Of a stretch of 64,000 nt of DNA, positions 51,668 through 59,739 are shown in pieces; positions within the stretch are counted from its first letter, which is position 1; every line of letters starts with the position of its first letter. A program made the position numbers and the translations under genes. The notes below the pieces were generated by a model. It saw only the letters and a program-made list of their open reading frames with translations, did not search any database and was not told where the DNA came from. Source of the DNA: Bacteroidota bacterium (GTDB lineage Bacteria; Bacteroidota; Bacteroidia; Chitinophagales; Chitinophagaceae); the NCBI GenBank assembly GCA_018970395.1, contig JAGWWM010000003.1, positions 1 to 64,000 on the forward strand, given 5' to 3'.

Positions 51668-53122
51668 TTACTGTACTACATCCGTAGCAGGATTTCTGAT
51701 CCCAATTTGCTTGGTAGTTTTAAACTGACTGAGATAACCGGTTATAGATTTAACAGAGGCAGGATAGCTTTGGGAGGAGAATGTAGCTGCTGTAGCAGTG
51801 AACATTACTAAAGTGCCTCCTGTACCCGTTAAAGTAACACTACCTGAGTATTTTCCCGCACTGCCCCCTGAAAGTTGGAGATCAGCTATTTTCACCAAAG
51901 TGGACTCCCATGTTTCAAAATTGGTATTGATTTCTTGAATGGTAGCAACTCTTGGGGTAATTGATTTCCCTTTAACAATGAGCGTGGCATTTTCAAGCGG
52001 GATATTACTCACCTGTAACGTGCTGTTAAATTCACTCAGACTAACTCCGGAAACATTCACACGGATAGAATCTCCTAAATCAAAATTGTGGGCGGCCGTA
52101 AAGCGAACGACAATACCCGCCTTATCATTCCCTTGCTGTAAAACAAGGTTTTGGGCATTGATATTGGCAGTAGATTTATCACTGATCACTATCCCTGTAA
52201 TGCTTGTACCGGCAGTCACAGTAACTGGAGCTCCGGAGAATAGTTGTCTTACTTCAGCAATATCCTTCGTAGTAGTGGGGCCGGATCCGCATCTGAAACC
52301 TTTGAATTGAACATCTGAAGTATCTCTCAATATCAATTGTTTTTTATCAGAGCGAGTGGGCATATAAACCGTATAAATGGCAACCAGATTACCATTCCCT
52401 GAAGGGACTCTTACGCCTGAGAAATTGGAATATCCGCTTGTACGAATATTGATCTTTGCCCCTCCGCAATTTTTAATCAGAACATTTTCAGTTTGCTTGT
52501 ATGCAGATGTATCAGAATAGGTTTTGGTAGTATCTTCAAACTGAAAGTCTTTCAATTGAATAAGATTTCCTAACAATGGATCCTGCATATCATTATCAAC
52601 TAAATCTCTTATTTCGTTAACCTCTGTGATTTTAACAGGATTATTCAAGGAGCCACCAATTACTTTTTCACTAATCAGATTAGAGGCGACAGCCTGGATG
52701 GAAGGCGTACCTCCTGTCAAAGCTTTCACACCCAATTGAATCATGCCGCCATAATCAGACACACACATTCCTTTACACTTTACAAATACTTTTCTTCCCA
52801 CAGGAAATGAATTATACAATCCGGAAGCATCGAGCATTAGTTGAAGCGCACCGGTTTCATCCTGGATATAGATTTGCTTATAAAGATTGCCGGATTTATC
52901 ATTGGCAATCACTACTCCGGAAACAATCATATCTTCCTGAATAGAATCAAGTACACCCGGCTCCACGTGAATTGCTTTGAGTTGAGCAATGGTATGGGTA
53001 GCTTTCAGATCGGGATCTTTCGGCAATGCCGGCTCGTCGAATGTTTTTTTACAGGAAAAAAAGAGTCCGATACCGGAAATCAAGAGTAGAAAATAAAATA
53101 AACCTGGTTTCAAATGCTTCAT
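51668..53122 (-). CDS. DUF5689 surface lipoprotein
   Basis: Probable lipoprotein on the cell surface or periplasmic face, in Bacteroidota often encoded beside TonB receptors. The 484 residues start MKHLKPGLFYFLLLISG with a lipobox FFSC (Cys24). DUF5689 domain repeats follow: TIAQLKAIHVEPGVLDSIQEDMIVSGVVIAND and LYKQIYIQDETGALQLMLD, which read as an OB-like fold. A C-terminal beta segment has FRCGSGPTTTKDIAEVRQ and similar repeats. The gene is 18 bases after the TonB receptor, so the two are one transcript. It may be the ligand-binding partner, much as SusD is to SusC, but fold and ligand are unknown. Confidence 0.85.
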   Translation of the reverse strand: MKHLKPGLFYFLLLISGIGLFFSCKKTFDEPALPKDPDLKATHTIAQLKAIHVEPGVLDSIQEDMIVSGVVIANDKSGNLYKQIYIQDETGALQLMLDASGLYNSFPVGRKVFVKCKGMCVSDYGGMIQLGVKALTGGTPSIQAVASNLISEKVIGGSLNNPVKITEVNEIRDLVDNDMQDPLLGNLIQLKDFQFEDTTKTYSDTSAYKQTENVLIKNCGGAKINIRTSGYSNFSGVRVPSGNGNLVAIYTVYMPTRSDKKQLILRDTSDVQFKGFRCGSGPTTTKDIAEVRQLFSGAPVTVTAGTSITGIVISDKSTANINAQNLVLQQGNDKAGIVVRFTAAHNFDLGDSIRVNVSGVSLSEFNSTLQVSNIPLENATLIVKGKSITPRVATIQEINTNFETWESTLVKIADLQLSGGSAGKYSGSVTLTGTGGTLVMFTATAATFSSQSYPASVKSITGYLSQFKTTKQIGIRNPATDVVQ

Positions 53123-53140
53123 ATACTTCTGAATTAATAA

Positions 53141-55723
53141 TTAAAAACGTAATGTGATACTTGCAAAATAGTTGGCGCCATATCCGTAGAACAAACGGGG
53201 TGGAAATTTATTGATATTGCGATCATCAAAATCAAAACGCAATTGTTCAAAACCACCGGTAATAATTTGCTGATTATTGAGCAGGTTATTAACCCCGACA
53301 TTGAATACTAAAAAGAGCGGCTTTCCCTGAACATTCATAGTGGCAGGCAATTTCCAGGAATAACCCCCGAAGAAATCAACTGTATATTGACCAGCCCATT
53401 GGGTTTGCCGTAAGATATCGTTGCGTAAAGGACTTTTATCCGCTAATCCATCCACGGCAGCATCTGTACGTCGGATCGGATTAAAATCGAGCCACATCTG
53501 ATCAAAGTAATTAGCAGTTAAGTTTACAAACCAGAATTTGGGAGAACGATAGCTGATGCCCAGGCTATAAGCTTCCTGAGGTGTAGATGGAACACGATAA
53601 TTTTGGCTATAAATCGTTTCATCTTTTCCTAAAATAGCTGTAGTGTTATCCAGTGTAATAAATGCTTTTTGACGACTATCGAAATAATACCTGCCTAATG
53701 CGGCGGCACCGGTCAAAGTAAGGGTAGAACTCAATCTGGTTTCAAAGCCCAACTCCGCACCATAATGTACTTTATTGATATTACTTAAGGCATAATTCAC
53801 AAAATTTCGGTAATCATCATGGAAGAAAGATAGAACATTATAATCGTTACGCGTAGTGGTATAATATAAATTGGCTCTGAATTTTAAATTAGGAGCATTT
53901 AAAATATAACCGCCTTCAAAACTATTGACGGCAACACTCTTTAAATCTTGTTCTTGCTGGAAATCTCTGTTGCGGGGAGCGAGATAGACATTTTCAAAGA
54001 AGGGCGGCTTGGTTAGAGTAGCAGCATTGGCATAGAAGTAATTACGACCATTTATTTTGTAGGTTAGTCCGCCTTTCAACCCGAAATTATAGAAAGTATT
54101 CGTAGCAGATTTTCCGAACGAATTATTGGGGAACAGTCCGTTTCTGACCAGTCCTTCTCTCCAGAATTGGGTATAGGAGGCTTCTGCGGCAAAGAAGTAA
54201 TCCAGCTTGGCCGTTTTAAAATCAAATTGCATCCAGGATGCGGTCTTATTGATGTTTATATTATAGTTATATCCGTACTGATCTCCTTTTTTGACAATTC
54301 GGTTGGGTTGATCAATATTATTCTGACTGATATTCGGATTATTAGGGAAATTTCTTTCTGCAAACTGATTCAGATCTACGTAAAAATCACCTCCCAATAA
54401 ATCTGCTACCCTTTGGAAGTAATGATTTTTTTGCTGCTGGTAGGAAAGTCCCCAGGTGAAATTGTGTCCGCCAATCAATTGTGAGTTGAGAACCGTATTA
54501 AAATTCAATCGGTTTGAATTGATGACTCTTTCCTGCAATATATAACGGGAGCGATTGCCGGTGATATTATTACCTGCAATGCCATCTACGTTTTGGATGG
54601 TTTCGTTGTTGACCCGATTAGCAAGATATAGTTTGTCCCATTTGATTTGACGAAGATTGATGTCATTACTCATGGCATTGCGCATGGCGGCCGCTTGTAG
54701 CGGATCATCTTCTTCATAATGGCTTGGCAAATAGCGATAGTAATCCGGTCTGGGATCAGCACCATTATACCAATCGAGCGCAGAGACTGCTCTTTCACCG
54801 AAGGAATAACTAATACCCGTATTCAGACGTGCATTATTTTTTATTCTGAATTCGTGGCTCAGCAGGAAGAAAGGCTGGTGGGTGGTAGCGACACTGGCAT
54901 TTCTTTTTTTACCGTTTTGGTAACCCCAGAAAGGGTTATAAAAATTGGTACCTGCCAGTTGCTGCATTTCTTTGAGCGAAGCACCCTGACGACCATTGGA
55001 AGTGGGAGCACCGAGGACGGAGAAGGAGAATAAATGTTTTTGACCCACCAGTTTGTCAACCGCTAAAAAATAGCTTTTGCTGTCATAGAAAGTTCCCGGA
55101 ACATATCCTTCATCCGCATAACGAATGCTGCCGCTGAAAGTGAAAGCCCAGCCTTGTTTATTTAGTCCGGTGGAATGGGTAAGCATGGCGCGGTGGCGAT
55201 AGTTCCGGTTGGAAATAGCGTAACTGAAACTGGTTTGTTTGCGTTGTTTACTAGCGCGTACATCTATATTAGTGTTGCTGCCAATATCTCCAAATCCGAA
55301 GCTGGTAGGACGGAGGCCGACGGTAATATCACGATTACGCATCACATCATTTAAACCACCCCACAAGCCGAAAGGCGTAAATCCGTTATCGAGGTTTTCC
55401 ATCGGGATGCCGTTGATGAAGGTTGTAAACATGTCCGCATCATATCCTCTCATGCGAAAACGAGCCGGACTCCAGTTAAAGGCGGCAGCGGAAAAGAAAG
55501 GATCTCTTCCGGCCGTTAGTACCGAGGCTACATTTTGTGAGCTGGCATCCGATGCATCGTTGTCATCCACCGATACCACCGGTATATTATCCAATACTCC
55601 TTCCTTAAACTCCTCGATGAGGGTATCCCTGGTTGGGAGAGTGTCATTGGCAGGAAGAGATTGAGCATAGGTGGTTAAGATTGAAAAAGAAAAAATCGTT
55701 GAGACCAGTAAGTTCCTGTACAT
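53141..55723 (-). CDS. TonB-dependent receptor partnered with DUF5689 and a nuclease
   Basis: Outer-membrane transporter; 860 residues. The signal peptide is MYRNLLVSTIFSFSILTTYAQ. Unlike the receptor at the window start, no carboxypeptidase-like N-terminal domain is visible; the plug follows directly (FRMRGYDADMFTTFINGIPMENL and GFGDIGSNTNIDV). Barrel strands run to the end, which closes on a typical terminal aromatic, YGYGANYFASITLRF. The DUF5689 lipoprotein follows 18 bases on, and an endonuclease/exonuclease/phosphatase gene is divergent. The set suggests import of something released by a secreted phosphodiesterase, perhaps nucleic acid fragments or phosphate esters. Confidence 0.92.
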   Translation of the reverse strand: MYRNLLVSTIFSFSILTTYAQSLPANDTLPTRDTLIEEFKEGVLDNIPVVSVDDNDASDASSQNVASVLTAGRDPFFSAAAFNWSPARFRMRGYDADMFTTFINGIPMENLDNGFTPFGLWGGLNDVMRNRDITVGLRPTSFGFGDIGSNTNIDVRASKQRKQTSFSYAISNRNYRHRAMLTHSTGLNKQGWAFTFSGSIRYADEGYVPGTFYDSKSYFLAVDKLVGQKHLFSFSVLGAPTSNGRQGASLKEMQQLAGTNFYNPFWGYQNGKKRNASVATTHQPFFLLSHEFRIKNNARLNTGISYSFGERAVSALDWYNGADPRPDYYRYLPSHYEEDDPLQAAAMRNAMSNDINLRQIKWDKLYLANRVNNETIQNVDGIAGNNITGNRSRYILQERVINSNRLNFNTVLNSQLIGGHNFTWGLSYQQQKNHYFQRVADLLGGDFYVDLNQFAERNFPNNPNISQNNIDQPNRIVKKGDQYGYNYNININKTASWMQFDFKTAKLDYFFAAEASYTQFWREGLVRNGLFPNNSFGKSATNTFYNFGLKGGLTYKINGRNYFYANAATLTKPPFFENVYLAPRNRDFQQEQDLKSVAVNSFEGGYILNAPNLKFRANLYYTTTRNDYNVLSFFHDDYRNFVNYALSNINKVHYGAELGFETRLSSTLTLTGAAALGRYYFDSRQKAFITLDNTTAILGKDETIYSQNYRVPSTPQEAYSLGISYRSPKFWFVNLTANYFDQMWLDFNPIRRTDAAVDGLADKSPLRNDILRQTQWAGQYTVDFFGGYSWKLPATMNVQGKPLFLVFNVGVNNLLNNQQIITGGFEQLRFDFDDRNINKFPPRLFYGYGANYFASITLRF

Positions 55724-55782
55724 GCAATTGGTTTATAAAATTCAAAAGTAGTTTTTTTGGGTAATCAGCAGTAAGAGTACTC

Positions 55783-55834
55783 AAAAAGTAACTGTAAGTT
55801 TATACAAGGATATTAAAAAATAACTGTAAATTTA
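55783..55834. promoter_or_regulatory. Direct repeat pair in the divergent nuclease/TonB promoter
   Basis: AAAAAGTAACTGTAAGTTTA (55783-55802) and AAAAAATAACTGTAAATTTA (55815-55834) match in 18 of 20 bases and start 32 bases apart, three helical turns. They lie in the 136 bases between the divergent TonB receptor and nuclease genes, where a shared activator or repressor might bind. The core GTAACTGTAA is the most conserved part. Confidence 0.55.
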
Positions 55835-55859
55835 GCTTTTATTTTTAAATTTTCAAATT

Positions 55860-56912
55860 ATGAAGCGATTATTTTGGAGATTATTGATTTTAGTCAGTAT
55901 CTCTCCTATTCTTTCAACAGCGCAGCAAAACAAAAAAAACTATAAAATATCAATCATTGGTTTTTATAACCTGGAGAATTTATATGATACGATAGACAAT
56001 CCGATGGTGGACGATAATGAATTCATTCCCACCGGTCCCAAAAAATACAACGGAGAAGTTTATTTTGACAAGCTGCAGAAGCTGGCCACCGTGATTGCGG
56101 AAATGGGGGCTGATAAAACACCGGATGGGCCTGCTATACTAGGCGTTGCGGAAGTTGAGAATGATACCGTGCTTTCCGATTTGGTGAAACAGCCGTTGAT
56201 TGCCAAAAGAAATTATCAAATCATTCATTACGATTCCAAAGATGCCCGTGGGGTTGATGTTGGATTGCTTTATAACCCTAAATATTTTAAACCCGAAGCC
56301 AGCGACAAATTATTTGTGCAATTACCAACCGGCGCTAAGGATGCTTATTTTACCAGAGATGTGTTGTGGGTAAAAGGGCGCTTTGACGGTGAAATGATTC
56401 ATGTGTATGTAAACCACTGGCCCAGCCGGAGGGGGGGAGAAAAAAGAAGTGAACCCGGCAGAAAAGCAGCCGCTCAGGTTTGCCGGAATCACATGGATTC
56501 TATTCTTAAATTGGATCCTAATGCAAAATTTGTGGTAATGGGCGATTTGAATGACCACCCCCTCAATGTTAGTATAACAGAGGTAATTGGCGCAAAAGCA
56601 AAGATTGAAGAGGTAAAAACGGGCGGCATGTATAACCCCTGGACTGATTTGTATAACAATGGAATCGGAACACTGGCCTATCAGGATGCCTGGGGCTTAT
56701 TTGATCAGATTCTGATTTCCCATGGCTGGTTAAACCATGATCAAGAAGGATTTTTCTTTAAATCAAGATTCATTTTCAACAAACCCTATCTGGTGGAAAA
56801 TATGGGACGTTACAAGGGCTACCCTATGCGCACCTGGGATGGCAATATCTATCGAGGAGGGTATAGTGATCACTTCCCAACCTATCTGGTGCTACTGAAG
56901 AAGGCGTTGTAG
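55860..56912 (+). CDS. Secreted endonuclease/exonuclease/phosphatase-family enzyme
   Basis: Probable extracellular phosphodiesterase or nuclease with the DNase I-like fold. The 350 residues carry a signal peptide (KRLFWRLLILVSISPILSTAQQ). The catalytic set then appears in order: SIIGFYNLENLYDTI (first strand, Asn), LGVAEVENDTVL (Glu), VNHWPSRRGGE (His), FVVMGDLNDHPLN (Asp, Asn) and GGYSDHFPTYLVL (final Asp-His pair). Metal-dependent phosphoester hydrolysis is well supported; whether the substrate is DNA, RNA, phospholipid or sugar phosphate is not. It shares a divergent promoter region with the TonB receptor. Confidence 0.92.
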   Translation: MKRLFWRLLILVSISPILSTAQQNKKNYKISIIGFYNLENLYDTIDNPMVDDNEFIPTGPKKYNGEVYFDKLQKLATVIAEMGADKTPDGPAILGVAEVENDTVLSDLVKQPLIAKRNYQIIHYDSKDARGVDVGLLYNPKYFKPEASDKLFVQLPTGAKDAYFTRDVLWVKGRFDGEMIHVYVNHWPSRRGGEKRSEPGRKAAAQVCRNHMDSILKLDPNAKFVVMGDLNDHPLNVSITEVIGAKAKIEEVKTGGMYNPWTDLYNNGIGTLAYQDAWGLFDQILISHGWLNHDQEGFFFKSRFIFNKPYLVENMGRYKGYPMRTWDGNIYRGGYSDHFPTYLVLLKKAL

Positions 56913-56915
56913 AGC

Positions 56916-56950
56916 AGGTTGTAGGTTATTGGTTGTAAGTTGTTGGTTTT
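56916..56950 (+). repeat. GGTTGTAGG/GGTTGTAAG words 3' of the nuclease gene
   Basis: The words GGTTGTAGG, TTGGTTGTAAGTTGTTGG follow the stop codon in the sense direction, in the same orientation relative to the gene as the copies after carboxylase, yraN, fusA and thiolase. Confidence 0.6.
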
Positions 56951-56988
56951 TATAGCCATGACTTTCCTCTTTTTTGCATATAACATAT

Positions 56989-57639
56989 TTAAGCTACGTT
57001 TTTGAGATACTGTGCCGCTCCAGGCCCTTCATTAAGGATCAAATCCAAAATGGAGAGGTTGGGCACAAATCCTCCGTGTCGATCGGCGAAGACTTGGGGG
57101 TAAGAGGGGAGATTAGATGGAGGTTGGGGGTTGGAGGTTGGAGGCGTAGAGACGTACTGCAGTGCGTCTCCGGGCAAGAGCGAGGAAGGATGATTTGCAA
57201 GGAATTCAGATTCCAAAAAAGACATTATGTCAGTTTTTATTTTTAACGCATTCAGTGCCCATTTGGTGCAAGCCAAATTCCATTCCCATAAAAAGATGTA
57301 CTTTTTAGCGTAGAGATTTTGAAGAGATGGAGCATATTCTTCAAACCAGGGCGCTTTCCGGTAGCTGTCGTGGATGCTCCTCCAGTGGATGCGTTGCCAT
57401 GCCTCATCGGCCGCAATGCAGATGCTTGAAAGCGGAGCCTTGACCGATCTGCCTCCTTTCAGCGGAACGGATAAAGTTAGGATTTGATTGGCTCCCAAAA
57501 TGCGGATTCGGTTCAATCCGAGGCCTTTTTGATGCCCTCTTTCATTAAAATAATATATATGCGTTGAATTTATTAATTTTAAATAATAGTTAATATCTCC
57601 AAAATAATGAATATCAACAAATTGTATATTTTTAATCAT
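56989..57639 (-). CDS. WbqC-family protein with repeat-derived insert
   Basis: WbqC proteins occur with polysaccharide genes; the exact reaction is unknown. The 216 residues include GHQKGLGLNRIRILGANQIL, AWQRIHWRSIHDSYRKAPWF and the family's closing GFVPNLSILDLILNEGP. Between about residues 154 and 179 a proline/serine/threonine-rich stretch (STPPTSNPQPPSNLPS) interrupts the usual join. It is encoded by the palindrome at 57149-57170 and adjoining GGTTGG words. The frame is intact, so a repeat has probably inserted into the gene without destroying it. Neighbours are not glycan genes. Confidence 0.82.
   Translation of the reverse strand: MIKNIQFVDIHYFGDINYYLKLINSTHIYYFNERGHQKGLGLNRIRILGANQILTLSVPLKGGRSVKAPLSSICIAADEAWQRIHWRSIHDSYRKAPWFEEYAPSLQNLYAKKYIFLWEWNLACTKWALNALKIKTDIMSFLESEFLANHPSSLLPGDALQYVSTPPTSNPQPPSNLPSYPQVFADRHGGFVPNLSILDLILNEGPGAAQYLKNVA
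57117..57144 (+). repeat. TTGGAGG/GGGTTGG words inside the WbqC gene
   Basis: ATGGAGGTTGGGGGTTGGAG then GTTGGAGG lies within the coding region and is read as the Pro-rich NPQPPSNL insert. It adjoins the palindrome at 57149. Confidence 0.6.
57149..57170. repeat. Near-perfect palindrome, GTAGAGACGCAC family (TGCA core), copy 4, inside a gene
   Basis: Twenty-two bases with one mismatch to the copy at 39049 (GACGTACTGCAG versus GACGCACTGCAG). It lies in frame within the WbqC gene and encodes about GDALQYV. Confidence 0.85.
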
Positions 57640-57875
57640 AGTTTAATTACTTTTTAATTTGGATACTAATTTTAGCTTCATCGAAGAATAATTTTGTTAT
57701 TATTATTCAAATTAAAGTTCAGTTTTTATATTATAATTAAGTGTATTTCATTATTTTATAAATAATTTAATTAAACTAAATATTTTAATAAATTCATTTC
57801 GAACTTATTTTTTATTAATTACGAAATTTGTTAGCAATAAAAAAAGCTTAATTTCGTTTGAGTATTTAATCAATT

Positions 57876-58364
57876 ATGCAACATACCGTGTATTCCCTAT
57901 TCCGCTCAGTCCGTCAATTACTGACTGCATTTATTGTCCTTTTTTTCCTATTACCCCTACCCTCCTGCCGTGTTATACAGACACCGGAATATCGGGCATT
58001 TAAGGAGTTAAAACTTTCACAAGTCGGATTAAAGGAAAGCACATTATCCCTAAAATTGGTCTATTTTAACCCCAACCCTTTTGGATATAAAATTAAAAAT
58101 TTTAGTGCAGATATTTACGTTGATGGTATCCATTTAGGAAAAACCAATTCCTCTGAATTTATCCATGTTGCCAAAAAGGCAGATTTTTCAATTCCAATGG
58201 AAATTAAGGTAAACATGAAAAACATCCCCCTGCATTCGCTTAATTTGTTGCTCCATAAAAAAATAAACATAAGATTAAGCGGGTCAGCTCTGGTTGGAGT
58301 AAACAAACTATACAAGGAGATCCCGATACAATATGAGGGAGAACAGGAGCTAAAAATTTTATAG
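57876..58364 (+). CDS. LEA type 2 (LEA14-like) lipoprotein
   Basis: Lipoprotein with a small beta-sandwich (WHy/LEA_2) domain. The 162 residues begin with a basic stretch, a hydrophobic helix FIVLFFLLPLPSC and a lipobox cysteine (Cys31). The body SLKLVYFNPNPFGYKIKNFSADIYVDGIHLG carries the family's asparagine-proline FNPNPF turn. Function is unknown in bacteria; desiccation-related roles are suspected in plants. The last bases overlap the opposing pyrE gene by 6. The 236 bases upstream are extremely AT-rich without a recognisable signal apart from a weak TAATTTCG. Confidence 0.85.
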   Translation: MQHTVYSLFRSVRQLLTAFIVLFFLLPLPSCRVIQTPEYRAFKELKLSQVGLKESTLSLKLVYFNPNPFGYKIKNFSADIYVDGIHLGKTNSSEFIHVAKKADFSIPMEIKVNMKNIPLHSLNLLLHKKINIRLSGSALVGVNKLYKEIPIQYEGEQELKIL

Positions 58365-58997
58365 TTTTACCCCACTCCAGTTGGCGGGATCTTTAGACCA
58401 TTGCAACAGCATTTCCTGTTTATCCGTACTGATTAATCCTTTTTGAATCGCCAATTCTATCAAAACAGGGTAAGTAGTTAGAGAATAAAAAGGTATGCCG
58501 GCTGCTTCAAAAGAACGGGTAGCAGTATCAAAACCATATTGAAAAATGGAGACCATTCCCAGCACTTCAACTTGGTTTTGTCGCAAAACATCCACCACCT
58601 GTAAACTACTTTTACCCGTAGAAATCAGATCTTCTACCACCACCACTTTCTGCCCCGGCTCAAAAAATCCTTCAATTTGATTACCAAGTCCGTGTTCTTT
58701 AGGTTTTGGTCGCACGTAAATAAAGGGCAATTTGAGCTGATCTGCCGCCAAAGCCCCCCAGGCAATGCCTGCAGTCGCAACGCCGGCAAGTAGATCCGCC
58801 TCCTCAAAAGTGCTGAAAATAAGATTACTCATCTCGCTTTTGATGAATTCCCTTTCGTGCGGGAAGGACAAAACGCGCCGATTATCGCAATAGATCGGGC
58901 TTTTCCAGCCACTAGCCCAGGTAAAAGGAGTCTCAGTATTCAGCCGAATGGCTTTAATTTGTAATAATTTTTCGGCAACGGCTTGTTGGTTTGTCAT
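58359..58997 (-). CDS. pyrE: Orotate phosphoribosyltransferase
   Basis: Converts orotate and PRPP to OMP in pyrimidine synthesis. The 212 residues contain the substrate region FTWASGWKSPIYCDNRRVLSF, LLAGVATAGIAWGALAADQL, FIYVRPKPKEHGLGNQIEG (Lys catalytic) and the PRPP motif VVVVEDLISTGKSSLQVVDVL. All active-site elements are present. It overlaps LEA14 at the 3' end and is divergent from the Nudix gene. Confidence 0.96.
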   Translation of the reverse strand: MTNQQAVAEKLLQIKAIRLNTETPFTWASGWKSPIYCDNRRVLSFPHEREFIKSEMSNLIFSTFEEADLLAGVATAGIAWGALAADQLKLPFIYVRPKPKEHGLGNQIEGFFEPGQKVVVVEDLISTGKSSLQVVDVLRQNQVEVLGMVSIFQYGFDTATRSFEAAGIPFYSLTTYPVLIELAIQKGLISTDKQEMLLQWSKDPANWSGVKL

Positions 58998-59040
58998 GCC
59001 GCAAATTTGAGCAATCCGTTCAATAAATTGAAATTTAATT

Positions 59041-59655
59041 ATGACTGTAAAGATTTACAAAGAGGATCAATTGATTCTACTGACAGATAACAAGGAGGTT
59101 GTATCGGAGCAATATAAACACCACCCCGGAGTTTTTTGGATAGATTTTCGTTTAACTGATAAGATGGAAGACTTACTGCAACAAATAAGCCAATCCGGCA
59201 TAACCGTTGCGGTGTTATACAGCAGCGATTTGGCTACTCTAAAAGCATTATTTTTTGCTTCTTTTTCCTTGATACAGGCGGCGGGAGGATTGGTAGAGAA
59301 TGAGCGTGGTGAGCAGTTAATCATCTACAGATGCGGCAAGTGGGACTTGCCAAAGGGGAAAATAGACGAAGGAGAAACCCCGTCTCAATGCGCCGTGAGG
59401 GAGGTAGAGGAAGAGACAGGTCTGAAGCAAATACAGTTGCAACAACCTCTAACTACTACCTATCACATATATTCAGAAAAAGGGCAGGCCATACTCAAAG
59501 AAACCTTTTGGTTTAAGATGAAAGTAACGGGAGAACAAGTTCTAAGTCCTCAGGCGGAAGAAGATATTGAAGCAGTAAAATGGATACTACCATCAGCCTG
59601 GTCTGAATATGCAAAGGAAACTTACCCTTCTATTCGGGAAGTGATGGGGGATTAA
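59041..59655 (+). CDS. Nudix hydrolase
   Basis: Hydrolyses a nucleoside diphosphate linked to another moiety. The 204-residue protein has an N-terminal domain of about 90 residues (ITVAVLYSSDLATLKALFF) of unknown fold. A Nudix domain follows (about 95-200), with the box GKIDEGETPSQCAVREVEEETGL matching Gx5Ex7REUxEExGU. ATTYHIYSEKGQAILKETFWF-like strands complete it. The N-terminal part is not typical of small MutT proteins. The substrate is unknown. It is divergent from pyrE. Confidence 0.9.
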   Translation: MTVKIYKEDQLILLTDNKEVVSEQYKHHPGVFWIDFRLTDKMEDLLQQISQSGITVAVLYSSDLATLKALFFASFSLIQAAGGLVENERGEQLIIYRCGKWDLPKGKIDEGETPSQCAVREVEEETGLKQIQLQQPLTTTYHIYSEKGQAILKETFWFKMKVTGEQVLSPQAEEDIEAVKWILPSAWSEYAKETYPSIREVMGD

Positions 59656-59719
59656 CATAAGTGAAAATTCAAAAGTCAAAACCAAAAAGTTTTTGCTTTT
59701 GAACCTTTGGCTTAAACCC

Positions 59720-59736
59720 ACAACTTACAACCTACA
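59720..59736 (-). repeat. GGTTGTAAG word 3' of the thiolase gene
   Basis: Sense-strand GTAGGTTGTAAGTTGTGG lies a few bases after the thiolase stop, in the same orientation to its gene as the other copies. Confidence 0.45.
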
Positions 59737-59739
59737 CCT

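Noticed and set aside
57640-57875. Possible non-coding RNA or origin-like region in the very AT-rich gap before the LEA14 gene
   Set aside because: No repeats resembling DnaA boxes, no stable hairpins and no conserved motif; it is simply AT-rich.
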